From Microseira wollei NIES-4236 (GTDB lineage Bacteria > Cyanobacteriota > Cyanobacteriia > Cyanobacteriales > Aerosakkonemataceae), in the NCBI RefSeq assembly GCF_020521235.1, contig NZ_BLAY01000108.1, positions 1 to 34,471 on the forward strand: a stretch of 34,471 nt of DNA, in the 5' to 3' direction. Position 1 is the stretch's first letter. Each line of letters starts with the position of its first letter. The notes beneath the pieces were generated by a model. That model had not been told where the DNA came from. It worked only from the letters and a program-made list of their open reading frames with translations, and ran no database searches. A program made the position numbers and the translations under genes. Below are positions 14,262 through 22,639 of this stretch, in pieces.

Positions 14262-15356
14262 ATGACCAACGCTACTTTCTTTAGCGGTCACGCGCTGCTG
14301 ATTGGTGTCGGTGCTGATTTACCAGTTACCGTCAAAGATGCAACAGCCTTACGTGATGTACTGGTTGACCCAACTCGCGCCGCCTACCCACTAGAACAGG
14401 TGGAACTGTTGACGGAGGCTAAAGCAACTCGGCAAGCGATTCTTGAGGCGTTTGACCGACTTATTGAGCGGGTGAATCAGAATCCTGATGCAATGGTGAT
14501 TGTCTACTTCTCCGGTCATGGTGGACGAATTACGTCCCTGGATAACCCTCCTGAGTATTTTCTGGTGCCATATGGCTTTGACTGGAATATAAGGACGGAA
14601 ACTGCCATTTCTGGATGGGAGTTTACGGAAAAGATTGAAGCAATTAAAGCTAAAAAGCTGGTGGTGATTTTAGACTGCTGTCATGCAGGTGGTGTACCAG
14701 CACTGAAAACACCAGATACAAGATTTACCAAGTTACCTGTACCACCTTCTTTACTGAGTAGTTTGGAAAGCGGTAGCGGACGGGTTGTTATTGCTTCATC
14801 AGACGCAGAACAGTATTCCTATACTGGCAACCCATATAGTGTTTTTACGGCCTGTTTACTAGAGGCTTTACAGGGTAAGGCATCTGTAGTTAAGGATGGC
14901 TATGCACGTATTCTTAACATTTTGAGTTATTTATTCGACCAAGTACCTAAGCGCACAGCAGGCAAGCAAAAGCCTTTTGTCAACAAGGTACTCAATCTTA
15001 GTGATGACTTTCCGCTTTGTTATTACGCTGGTGGGTACAAAGAACCAAAACGCATAAAATTTATCGACGAAGAACCAATTTTTGAACCAGTTTATAGGAC
15101 TAATCCTTTGACTAATCATAATGCTTTTAATCAGGAAAAGATAAAACGCTTACAAAAAGATATTGAAATTGAAGAAAAACAGTATGACAGCTTGACGAGA
15201 AAGATAGAAGTTATAGTCAAGCGACTAGCAACTGTCATAGATCCTGTAGAAAAAGATAGCCTGAAAGAGAGGAAAGCAGAATTTGAGGAAGAACGTGAGT
15301 TAGTAGAACAAAAAATTCACCAACTACAAACAAAAATAGCCTTACTTACTCAATAG
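14262..15356 (+). CDS. Caspase-like (peptidase C14/metacaspase-type) protein with C-terminal coiled coil
   Basis: A cysteine protease of the caspase fold. The p20-like core (about residues 8-250) starts HALLIGVGADLPVTVKDATA. The catalytic histidine is H86 in VYFSGHGGRI, and the cysteine is C140 in LDCCHAGG. The S1-side region is VVIASSDAEQYSYTGNPYSV, followed by FTACLLEAL. After a linker, residues about 290-362 form a charged coiled coil (RKIEVIVKR, TVIDPVEKDSLKERK) closely matching one in the next gene, which suggests the two products assemble through it. It is the first gene of a five-gene plus-strand run, with 82 bp to the next. No strong RBS lies before ATG 14262. Metacaspases prefer Arg/Lys substrates; the substrate here is unknown. 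It is divergent from the RTX remnant. Confidence 0.88.
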   Translation: MTNATFFSGHALLIGVGADLPVTVKDATALRDVLVDPTRAAYPLEQVELLTEAKATRQAILEAFDRLIERVNQNPDAMVIVYFSGHGGRITSLDNPPEYFLVPYGFDWNIRTETAISGWEFTEKIEAIKAKKLVVILDCCHAGGVPALKTPDTRFTKLPVPPSLLSSLESGSGRVVIASSDAEQYSYTGNPYSVFTACLLEALQGKASVVKDGYARILNILSYLFDQVPKRTAGKQKPFVNKVLNLSDDFPLCYYAGGYKEPKRIKFIDEEPIFEPVYRTNPLTNHNAFNQEKIKRLQKDIEIEEKQYDSLTRKIEVIVKRLATVIDPVEKDSLKERKAEFEEERELVEQKIHQLQTKIALLTQ

Positions 15357-15438
15357 TAATAAACGAGTTACGTCAAGGAATAAACATAAATCGCCATGTC
15401 TGGCTAGTGGTGATTATATAGTTAGGAGTTGAGCAGCA

Positions 15439-17571
15439 ATGGCAGACGAAAAAATTGATTCTAGACCTGAAGAATCTCAAAATAAAAACAAACCGGAATC
15501 TGGGAAAGAAGAAAAGTTAAATACTGATGTTGAAAATATAGCAGGTAACCCCGATGCTCAGAAATCATCTGAGGAGAATTGTGAGAAAACAGCAGACGAA
15601 CCTGATGCAGCTAGGAAACAATTTGGTTTTAACGCCATACGTAAAAAATTTCAGCACAAATCTGGCGGCGAAGATTCAGACGAATCTGATTCCAAGGAAG
15701 AAGATGAAGAAAAAGAAGATAATTCATTTGTTTTAAATGAAAATCCAGATCTGTTACTGCTCAAGCTAGAGAGAATAAAGAATGAGCATAGACAGAAAGA
15801 TAATGAATATAATAACTTAAATAGGAAAATAGATGTAATAGTTAAGCGACGGAAGACTGTAATAGATGCTTTAGAAGAAGATAGCCTTATACAAAGAAAA
15901 TTTGAATTTGAGGAAGAACGGGATTTTCTTAAAAAAGAAATTGACAAAATAGAAAAAATCATACAGGAGATTAGCCAAAAACTAGAAAAATTTGAAGACA
16001 TCAAGCGTAAAAGACCTAAATTTAAGTCTGACTCTACCGAATTTAATAAAGAAATTGAAAATGTTTCTATTGAATCGCTATTTGCCGAAAATAATCTCAT
16101 AAAAAATACCGTACTTTATGTAGCTACATTTTTCCCTAATCTGAGTCCACCTGAATTTGAACAGGTTGTTTCATTTTTGTTAGCAGAGCAAACCACTACT
16201 GTTACAGTCAAATCGCAAATAACCACCGAACAAGGGGAAACGCGACTAATAGAAGCTCCAAAAGAGAAGCCGCTAACTGATATTTGGAAAGAGTGTCAAC
16301 ATGATACAATTTTACAAAATTGCTTTCTTGGTGCTATCTATCAAGAAGATAACTCACAAGTAATTGATTTTTACGCTCCTCAATTAAGAGAGAAGCTAAA
16401 AAAATACTTTAAAGAAGAGCGAACAGCTTATTTATCAAACCAATTTAAGCAGTCTCGATTCTTATTGTTTAATTCTTATGTATCTGTAAATGTGGCAATA
16501 AATGCCATTTTTTTATCAGTTGATATGGCTATGTCTTCTCCATATACTTATGGCAGAGATTGGCTGTTTGAAATTATTACAATATTCACAAAAAAAGCTA
16601 ATCAGGACATTACTACTCAGAGCGATTTGGAGGAGCATGGCGATAGATTACTGGCAGAAATTAAACCAGAAAAACGAATTAATTTTATATTGGCACGCAT
16701 ATCCAGTTTAATTAAAGAAATGCTGGATTACTCTCAACTACAGGGAGTAATTAAAGATTTCTTAGAATATTTGATATCTGTGAAACGTTATGACGCTGTT
16801 CTAGGAATAGTCAAACGTTTACGTTTTGTCTCTCAATTTGATGAGCTTTACTGGGTAAAGCAGTTGCTAGATAGGGGAGATAAAGACGCACGTTCTCAGG
16901 CTTATAAGTTCTTATACAGTCAGTTAGAGCAAAGCGATTCTCGTATTTACGAGATGCTAGAAACTATAAAAACATGGTTGCCTAAATCAGATTGTCCTCC
17001 AAGAAAATACTCTCAATCTAATAAATATGCCTTACAGCTACTTTTCGGGTACTCTCTAGAAACAATATCAGATATGGACGTAAAGCACTACGGTTGCTAT
17101 CCATCTAAATATCCATTATTTGCACCTCTCAATCATGAGTCAATGGAGAGCAATATAAAAACTTTAATCAGTTGGATTTTTTATCCAGATGATGAGGGAG
17201 AATTAGCTATCAAGCATATCGATGAAGATATTAACAAGACAGACCTCATACCACTGATTGGCTTCCTAATTGCAGGATGGTTCATGATTCTTATGGGACT
17301 AGAAAAGAAGGATCCTGCACCAGAAGTTTATCAGATAGCTGATAACTTAATTCGGCAAATAATTCAACACACAAATCGTTCTCAACAAAAAGAGCTTGTG
17401 ACTTTTTGGGAGGAACTCATAGATGAGTTGTTATGTGCAGACCTAGAGGAATCTCCGGGAGAATCTGAAGACAAAAAATTAAGGAAACAAACTTTACGTC
17501 AACGTAGTGTAGTTAAACAACTGAAGAAGCAATTCAAAGCAGCACAAAAAACTAATATAAATGCCAAATAA
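15439..17571 (+). CDS. 710-aa helical protein sharing the protease's coiled coil; unknown function
   Basis: No family recognised. Residues 1-105 are highly charged and look disordered (many E/K/D/S). Residues about 107-195 form a coiled coil whose core (NRKIDVIVKR, KTVIDALEEDSLIQRK, EFEEERD) aligns with the caspase-like protein's C-terminus at about 60% identity by eye. Residues about 210-700 are mostly helical with no Walker motif or protease motif that I can see. One hydrophobic stretch (LIPLIGFLIAGWFMILMGL, about 604-622) could be a membrane helix or a buried helix. The C-terminus is basic. An AGGAGT-type RBS (from 15423) precedes ATG 15439. The stop at 17571 overlaps the RBS of the next gene, so the two are translationally coupled. 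It is a candidate adaptor or effector for the protease. Confidence 0.85.
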   Translation: MADEKIDSRPEESQNKNKPESGKEEKLNTDVENIAGNPDAQKSSEENCEKTADEPDAARKQFGFNAIRKKFQHKSGGEDSDESDSKEEDEEKEDNSFVLNENPDLLLLKLERIKNEHRQKDNEYNNLNRKIDVIVKRRKTVIDALEEDSLIQRKFEFEEERDFLKKEIDKIEKIIQEISQKLEKFEDIKRKRPKFKSDSTEFNKEIENVSIESLFAENNLIKNTVLYVATFFPNLSPPEFEQVVSFLLAEQTTTVTVKSQITTEQGETRLIEAPKEKPLTDIWKECQHDTILQNCFLGAIYQEDNSQVIDFYAPQLREKLKKYFKEERTAYLSNQFKQSRFLLFNSYVSVNVAINAIFLSVDMAMSSPYTYGRDWLFEIITIFTKKANQDITTQSDLEEHGDRLLAEIKPEKRINFILARISSLIKEMLDYSQLQGVIKDFLEYLISVKRYDAVLGIVKRLRFVSQFDELYWVKQLLDRGDKDARSQAYKFLYSQLEQSDSRIYEMLETIKTWLPKSDCPPRKYSQSNKYALQLLFGYSLETISDMDVKHYGCYPSKYPLFAPLNHESMESNIKTLISWIFYPDDEGELAIKHIDEDINKTDLIPLIGFLIAGWFMILMGLEKKDPAPEVYQIADNLIRQIIQHTNRSQQKELVTFWEELIDELLCADLEESPGESEDKKLRKQTLRQRSVVKQLKKQFKAAQKTNINAK

Positions 17572-17581
17572 GGAGATGAAG

Positions 17582-19912
17582 ATGAGTCAAGCAAATTCTT
17601 TAGGTAAAGTCATTCAGGAAATAGACACAAAAACAAGAGACCAAAAAGCAAAATCTCTCTCTTATGATGAAAAAATAGTAATAATCGACAAAAAGAAATG
17701 GAAGGTAATACCCAAAAAACCTTTATTGGGAGGAGATATAGCATTTTACCTTGTTTGCAATACAAACGATCCCGCCAATATTGCTGAACGTCAAGCTAGT
17801 CCATACTATCTAACTTATTTTGTCACAGGTGAGAAACTAGGCATTGCTATTACATATTGGGCAAGTTGCGCAGCTGGTAATGAGGAGAAGGTTATTGAAT
17901 CTCTCTGTCGGGGTAAAACTGTAGGTGAAGCTCTTGATAAGAAAATTGAGAAGTGGATTGCTGATTTTACTAAAAATGATGCTGCTGGATTTCTAGATAA
18001 TTATGATGTTCAATTAGCCAAGCTAAGAGAATATGTAAAAATCAAAGTCAAAGAAGATGTAGGCATCAACATAGAATTGAAGCTTGCTTTTGAGAAAGAA
18101 GCTAAACTTGAATCCTTTCCTATACCTTCTTTCCCAATGGAAGTGAATGTTTCAGATTGTGATGACACATTAGAGCTTCAAATTCAAACTGAGCTAATTG
18201 TTGACCCAAAGAATAAAGTTAAGGCTATCTTCAATGATGTTAAAGATGCTCGTAAATGGCCAGAATTAGTCAGACTCTTTAAAAGAGAGGTAAAAAGTTA
18301 CCTACTTCAATACATTACGATAGACCAGTTTAGCTATGAACTGAAAGATACTGTCCGTGACCAACTGGTTACACATTTAGACTCTGTTTTAGTTAATTAT
18401 GGTCGCAAGGTAGGGTACTTATCTCTCAGCAGTAATGCCGTTGCTTCTGCGAGACAACTTGTTCCTATCAAATGTAATGTAGAATGTGAGGTTCAGAAAT
18501 ATTCAGAGCCAATATATGTTGAAACAACTATATTGATGTTGCCTCTAAATACCGCTAGGTATAAACCTAATGAAGGCTTGAAATTGGAAGAATGGGTTGA
18601 GAGTGAACTAGAAAAAATTATTAAGCCTTTGATGCTTAAGAAGAAGTATATCGATGTCTTATGCAACTTTGAGGATGTTGCTGAAGAAATTAAAAAACAG
18701 ATGCAATATGAGGCTAAGTCTATTGGCTATGCTGTGAATCAGATTGTTTCTATACCCTATTTGGAACATCTGGAACTCAAAGAGAATTTCGACATAGAAG
18801 TAACCGAAAAACATTTGGCTACTAATGATGCCAATGTCAAGGTAATCTTGAGTGTCTCTGCTACTGCCAAAATTGCCGATTTTACCAAAATTCAAGATTA
18901 CTTGAAGCCTAAAGCTGACATCAAAAAGTTAGTCGAGGACACAATTTACCGGACTACCAGTCAATTGTTGAATAATATTTCACCAGAACGGTATTATATG
19001 CGTTTTTACCATCCTGGTGTAGATGAAAAAGGACGACAGGAAACAGCATCAGTTGAAGCAGAATTAATCAGTGCAATCAAACAAGAACTCAAAGCAGGTT
19101 TCACTGCTGATGTCAGCAGAATTACTATCCACGTACATGATACAGAAATTGCCAAACATTTCAAGAAATTGTATGGCAAGATAGGTTCTTTTGAGGTTCA
19201 TGTTTCTTCACTGGCTGATATTGAGGAAGCAGTTACATTCCGAGGCGATTTCCAAATTGAAGGTGTGGAAACTAATAGTTGGTACACATTCCAAGCTAGA
19301 CAACCGGAAATTGAAGACATTAGTCAATCTATTGAAAGAAGGCTGAATTCCAGGTTAAGCACGTTTACTAAAGATGACCTACAATACACAAACTTAGAAT
19401 ATCTATCTTTGATAGAAAATCTCATCAACCAGTGGGCTACGGATAGTGTAGTTGAACAATTTGGCTTAAAAATCCGCATCAGTAATTTGCAGCGGACACG
19501 GACTCAACAAGAGCTACTTCTAGCTGGGGAAAAACAAAAGGTACTTGATGTACAACGTCAAGCACGACTCAAACAACTTGAAGCTCAGAGTCAGATACAT
19601 TCAACAACATATGAGTTTAAACTTCGAGAACTTAACAAACTTCTTGCACGACGCGAGAATCTGTTAGGACACGAGGATGACGAAGATGAAATTGAAGCAC
19701 TAGATCAGAGAATTCGCACTCTCACAGAAGAACTGAAAATTCCTTCTTTGGAAGATGCTGCAACTAAAGTTATCAAACCTCAAATATCCCAAGCTCCTAG
19801 CCTTAGAGAATTAGCTGAAAAAGCGAAACTTCAGGAGAGTAAAAATAACCCTGTTTTAGATGATGCTCCAAATCAAGATCTCCCAGAACTAGAAGGAAAC
19901 GATAATCAGTAG
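17582..19912 (+). CDS. 776-aa protein with five tandem SPFH/band-7-like modules and coiled coil
   Basis: The start at ATG 17582 (MSQANSLGK) is chosen because AGGAG (17571-17575) is 6 nt away; ATG 17561 is in frame but has no RBS. By eye the protein repeats a module of two or three strands, two long helices and a closing strand. The modules lie at about 50-170 (end GINIELKLAFE), 183-285 (start SFPMEVNVSDCDD, end GRKVGYLSLSS), 293-394 (VPIKCNVECEV to IVSIPYL), 403-520 (FDIEVTEKHL to ITIHVHD) and 534-637 (SFEVHVSSL to LKIRISNLQ). This is the SPFH (stomatin/prohibitin/flotillin) pattern. A coiled coil (about 640-725, QQELLLAGEKQKVLDVQRQA) follows, as in flotillins, then a polar tail. No transmembrane helix is seen. 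It may form a ring or scaffold. The fold call is inference. Confidence 0.8.
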   Translation: MSQANSLGKVIQEIDTKTRDQKAKSLSYDEKIVIIDKKKWKVIPKKPLLGGDIAFYLVCNTNDPANIAERQASPYYLTYFVTGEKLGIAITYWASCAAGNEEKVIESLCRGKTVGEALDKKIEKWIADFTKNDAAGFLDNYDVQLAKLREYVKIKVKEDVGINIELKLAFEKEAKLESFPIPSFPMEVNVSDCDDTLELQIQTELIVDPKNKVKAIFNDVKDARKWPELVRLFKREVKSYLLQYITIDQFSYELKDTVRDQLVTHLDSVLVNYGRKVGYLSLSSNAVASARQLVPIKCNVECEVQKYSEPIYVETTILMLPLNTARYKPNEGLKLEEWVESELEKIIKPLMLKKKYIDVLCNFEDVAEEIKKQMQYEAKSIGYAVNQIVSIPYLEHLELKENFDIEVTEKHLATNDANVKVILSVSATAKIADFTKIQDYLKPKADIKKLVEDTIYRTTSQLLNNISPERYYMRFYHPGVDEKGRQETASVEAELISAIKQELKAGFTADVSRITIHVHDTEIAKHFKKLYGKIGSFEVHVSSLADIEEAVTFRGDFQIEGVETNSWYTFQARQPEIEDISQSIERRLNSRLSTFTKDDLQYTNLEYLSLIENLINQWATDSVVEQFGLKIRISNLQRTRTQQELLLAGEKQKVLDVQRQARLKQLEAQSQIHSTTYEFKLRELNKLLARRENLLGHEDDEDEIEALDQRIRTLTEELKIPSLEDAATKVIKPQISQAPSLRELAEKAKLQESKNNPVLDDAPNQDLPELEGNDNQ

Positions 19913-19990
19913 GTATAAAAAAATATGTCATCGAAATCTTAGTTTTATCAACAGTGAAGCAGTGAATAAATATCAGATAGGAACTAACCT

Positions 19991-20956
19991 ATGGAAGAAA
20001 TTGCAGTAACATTCCAAAAACATGATGGTAGCCGCGAGAAAACACTAAGTATTGTACTAGATGAAAAGTTAAGTGAATATCGTGAGGAGGTACAGACATT
20101 CCTGGGTTTGCCAGATAAATCGCCTTACGGATTTGTTTTACTTAGAAATGGCAAAGCTTATAAAGCATTAAGCGAAAATCAGACTTTTAGAGAAGCAGGA
20201 GTTAAAGAAAACGACAACCTTGCATTGTTTCCCTTAGAAAATTGGCAGGAAATTAGTACAAATAATACTGCCAACAATGCGATCGCTGATCAGGTAGAAA
20301 GTAGTGCGTCTCTTGCAACTAAGACAATCAATAAAACAGAAACATTTCAAGATAGAAACCCTAGCAATAATTCACCAACTGCACTTGGAATTTTGGCTGG
20401 TGTAAGGAACTGGCAAAACGCTATCATTATAGGTGGCTTGATTAGCGGGGCAATACTAATTGGTTTTGTCTCCATGATTAGACATCAAATTACAGGAGGA
20501 CAAGCAGGCGTTATTTCAATTCAACCAGCTCCCTCACTCTCACAAAACCAAGCTGTAGACTTGATTGAGAGATGGTTAAAAGCTAAGCGAGAAATATTTG
20601 CTCCTCCCTATAATCGCCAACTCGGTGCTGAATTAACTACAGGGAAAGCGTATGACGATAACATTGGAGCGGGTGGCTCGCTGGATTGGCTAGAGAAAAA
20701 TGGTGCTTACTATCGTTATGGAGTCCAAAAGATAGATTCTGTTGAGCAATTTTTCGTTAATGGTAGTGACGCAACAATTGAAACAATAGTAACAGAAGAA
20801 CGCACACTTTATAAAAAAAATGGCTCGATTGACGCCGAAAATACTTCCTTAGATACCCGTTTGGTTCGCTACACTTTGCAAGCTGTTAATGGGCAATGGA
20901 AGTTAGCGGCTTACAAGACTGTCAAAATTATTAAAAAAAGTCAAAGCAGTCAGTAA
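19991..20956 (+). CDS. Ubiquitin-like / transmembrane / ARC6-IMS-like domain protein
   Basis: Three parts are visible in 321 aa. Residues 1-85 look like a beta-grasp (YukD/EsaB-type ubiquitin-like) domain: IAVTFQKHDGSREKTLSIVL, then a helix LSEYREEVQTFLGLP, then FVLLRNGKAYKAL and FREAGVKENDNLALFPL. Residues 143-163 are one membrane helix (NAIIIGGLISGAILIGFVSM). Residues about 185-315 resemble the IMS domain of ARC6/Ftn2-type proteins (QAVDLIERWLKAKREIF, a W-x-Y pair, VRYTLQAVNGQWKLAAYKTV). The Ub-like part would be cytoplasmic and the IMS-like part on the far side. There is no C-terminal Gly-Gly, so it is a domain rather than a conjugated tag. It lies 78 bp after the SPFH-like gene. Confidence 0.82.
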   Translation: MEEIAVTFQKHDGSREKTLSIVLDEKLSEYREEVQTFLGLPDKSPYGFVLLRNGKAYKALSENQTFREAGVKENDNLALFPLENWQEISTNNTANNAIADQVESSASLATKTINKTETFQDRNPSNNSPTALGILAGVRNWQNAIIIGGLISGAILIGFVSMIRHQITGGQAGVISIQPAPSLSQNQAVDLIERWLKAKREIFAPPYNRQLGAELTTGKAYDDNIGAGGSLDWLEKNGAYYRYGVQKIDSVEQFFVNGSDATIETIVTEERTLYKKNGSIDAENTSLDTRLVRYTLQAVNGQWKLAAYKTVKIIKKSQSSQ

Positions 20957-20998
20957 GCCTAAGATAAACTTAAAAATCTTACAAATAAGGTGTAGCTA

Positions 20999-22420
20999 GT
21001 GAGTCATAAAAAGCAATCCGAATGGGATAAAGACGGCGAACAAATTGCCCAGCTAAAAGCAGAATTAGAGCGGGCTTATCAAACTATTGACCAGCTGCGG
21101 CAGGAAAATATTCAATTGCAAAATCAAATAAACTGCGATCAAAATGAATATGGTTATCCGTCTACGAATCTGAAAACTTCACATTCTCAGAAGCAAGTTT
21201 ACGAAGATAGAGGGAGCCTAACTCAAAATTATAGCAATAAACTATCAAATCGGCAATTCATCGCTGTAGTGACTGCTGTAGCGGCTGGATTGACAATTAT
21301 GGGAGTAGGAGTAACCAGCCTTATATCAAAGCATTTGAAAGAACAGAATGCAAAAATATCTGAGCAAAAAACTCGTAATTTATCTTCTACACCCATATTA
21401 CTTCCAGCGTGGGCGATAAAAAATTCGCTACCTCTTCCTTCTCGCCAACCAGGGCAAGAAAATTTACAAATTGTTTATAATTTGAAAACAACTCCATCAT
21501 TTAAGCATCCTGAAAAATTGCAAGCAATTGTTGATGATGCTGTTAATCTTGCTGCTGCTAGGAGACTGCCAACAAAGCCTTTATCAATTACCTTGATAGA
21601 CGCAAAAACGGGCGAAGCTGCCGGATATCAGCAAGATATATTGAGGTATCCTGCCAGCGTAGTCAAGATGTTTTGGATGTTACCTCTATATGCCCAAATA
21701 GAAAGCGGTATGTGGATGAATGAAGCAGATTTTCATCCCTATATCGCTAAGATGATAAATGAATCTGATAACGAGGCTGCTAGTTTTATTGTTGACCAAA
21801 TTACGAACACGCAATCTTTACCAGTACTCCAGGGTGAAGAATTAAAAAATTGGATATATAAACGCCAACAACTTAATCGATTTTTCCAAGACGCTGGCTA
21901 CAAGGATATTAATATTAGCCAAAAAACCTTTCCCATTCCCTACCTGAAGCTTTCTGAACCACAGGGTAGCGATCTGCAGTTGCGACTTAATCCCAGCCAA
22001 CCTACACAGCCAATTCGGAATAAAATTACAACAGACCAGGCTGCTAGACTACTCTATGAAACTTGTTATCTACAACAGGCTGTTTCACCACAAGCCAGCC
22101 AAAAAATGTGTGATTGGTTAAGAAGAAATTTGAATTATTTATCTTGGAAGAAAGAGCCACCAAATCCTAATGAATTCAACCCGATAAGAGCCTTTTTGGG
22201 CGAATCTTTAGCTGACACTAATGTGCAGTTTTATTCTAAAGCTGGCTGGACTTCTGGTTCTCGTCAGGAGGCAGCATTAATAGCAACACCAGATGGGAAA
22301 AATATTTATATTCTGGCGATTTTTGCTGATGATCCGGCCTACGCCAAAGACGAGAAAATTTTTCCCAGGATGTCTCGCCTGGTATACAATCGCATGACTG
22401 AGCGCAGTTTTAACCGTTGA
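20999..22420 (+). CDS. Membrane-anchored serine hydrolase of the beta-lactamase/PBP-like fold
   Basis: It starts at GTG 20999 (AAGG about 10 nt upstream). Residues 8-46 form a coiled coil (QIAQLKAELERAYQTIDQLR), and residues 87-109 a membrane helix. From about 165 on there is a class-A beta-lactamase-like domain: LSITLIDAKTGEAAGYQQD, the S-x-x-K motif (S220, K223 in YPASVVKMFW), an S-D-N motif (S256-N258, in NESDNEAASF) and K-A-G-W (K414-W417, in FYSKAGWTSGS). All three active-site elements are present, so it may be an active acyl-serine enzyme on the periplasmic face (peptidoglycan hydrolase, esterase or similar). True beta-lactamase activity is unlikely to be its role in this context. It is the last gene of the run, 42 bp after the previous one. 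Confidence 0.85.
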   Translation: MSHKKQSEWDKDGEQIAQLKAELERAYQTIDQLRQENIQLQNQINCDQNEYGYPSTNLKTSHSQKQVYEDRGSLTQNYSNKLSNRQFIAVVTAVAAGLTIMGVGVTSLISKHLKEQNAKISEQKTRNLSSTPILLPAWAIKNSLPLPSRQPGQENLQIVYNLKTTPSFKHPEKLQAIVDDAVNLAAARRLPTKPLSITLIDAKTGEAAGYQQDILRYPASVVKMFWMLPLYAQIESGMWMNEADFHPYIAKMINESDNEAASFIVDQITNTQSLPVLQGEELKNWIYKRQQLNRFFQDAGYKDINISQKTFPIPYLKLSEPQGSDLQLRLNPSQPTQPIRNKITTDQAARLLYETCYLQQAVSPQASQKMCDWLRRNLNYLSWKKEPPNPNEFNPIRAFLGESLADTNVQFYSKAGWTSGSRQEAALIATPDGKNIYILAIFADDPAYAKDEKIFPRMSRLVYNRMTERSFNR

Positions 22421-22432
22421 TAGCAGCTGGAA

Positions 22433-22524
22433 CAGACTTACGCACGAGGAGCTTAGAAACCGGATTTCTGCGTAGATCTCTAGTTTTCAAACCAAGGATT
22501 TTTCAGAGAAACCCGGTTTGTTTG
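22433..22524 (+). repeat. Member of the AGGACTTACGCA repeat family
   Basis: AGACTTACGCACGAGGAGCT, GAAACCGGATTTCTGCGTAG, ATCTCTAGTTTTCAAACC and ATTTTTCAGAGAAACCCGG are shared with 8281-8383. It sits just after the serine hydrolase stop. Confidence 0.65.
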
Positions 22525-22575
22525 GCTCAGAAATTGTCTGTAATATCATGTCGGGTTTATTCCTGATCGTTAGGC

Positions 22576-22639
22576 GTAGGGGCACGGCAACCACAATATT
22601 GTTGGCAAGGGCATTGTATTATTGATGCCGTGCCCCTAC
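22576..22639. repeat. GTAGGGGC palindromic element overlapping a stop codon
   Basis: The arms GTAGGGGCACGGCA (22576-22589) and TGCCGTGCCCCTAC (22626-22639) are perfect inverted repeats, with a smaller stem (CCACAATATTGTTGG) inside. The right arm supplies the TAG stop (22638-22636) of the DUF4340 gene on the minus strand. As a strong hairpin between convergent genes it may also act as a bidirectional terminator. Confidence 0.7.

Noticed and set aside
15439-17571. STAND/AAA-type NTPase
   Set aside because: No Walker A or B motif could be found in the 710 residues.
17582-19912. Gasdermin or pore-forming protein next to the caspase
   Set aside because: Bacterial gasdermins are about 250 aa; this protein is three times longer and shows SPFH-like modules with no gasdermin-like pattern.
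20999-22420. Antibiotic-resistance beta-lactamase
   Set aside because: The membrane anchor, coiled coil and KAG motif, along with the operon context, point to a different role.
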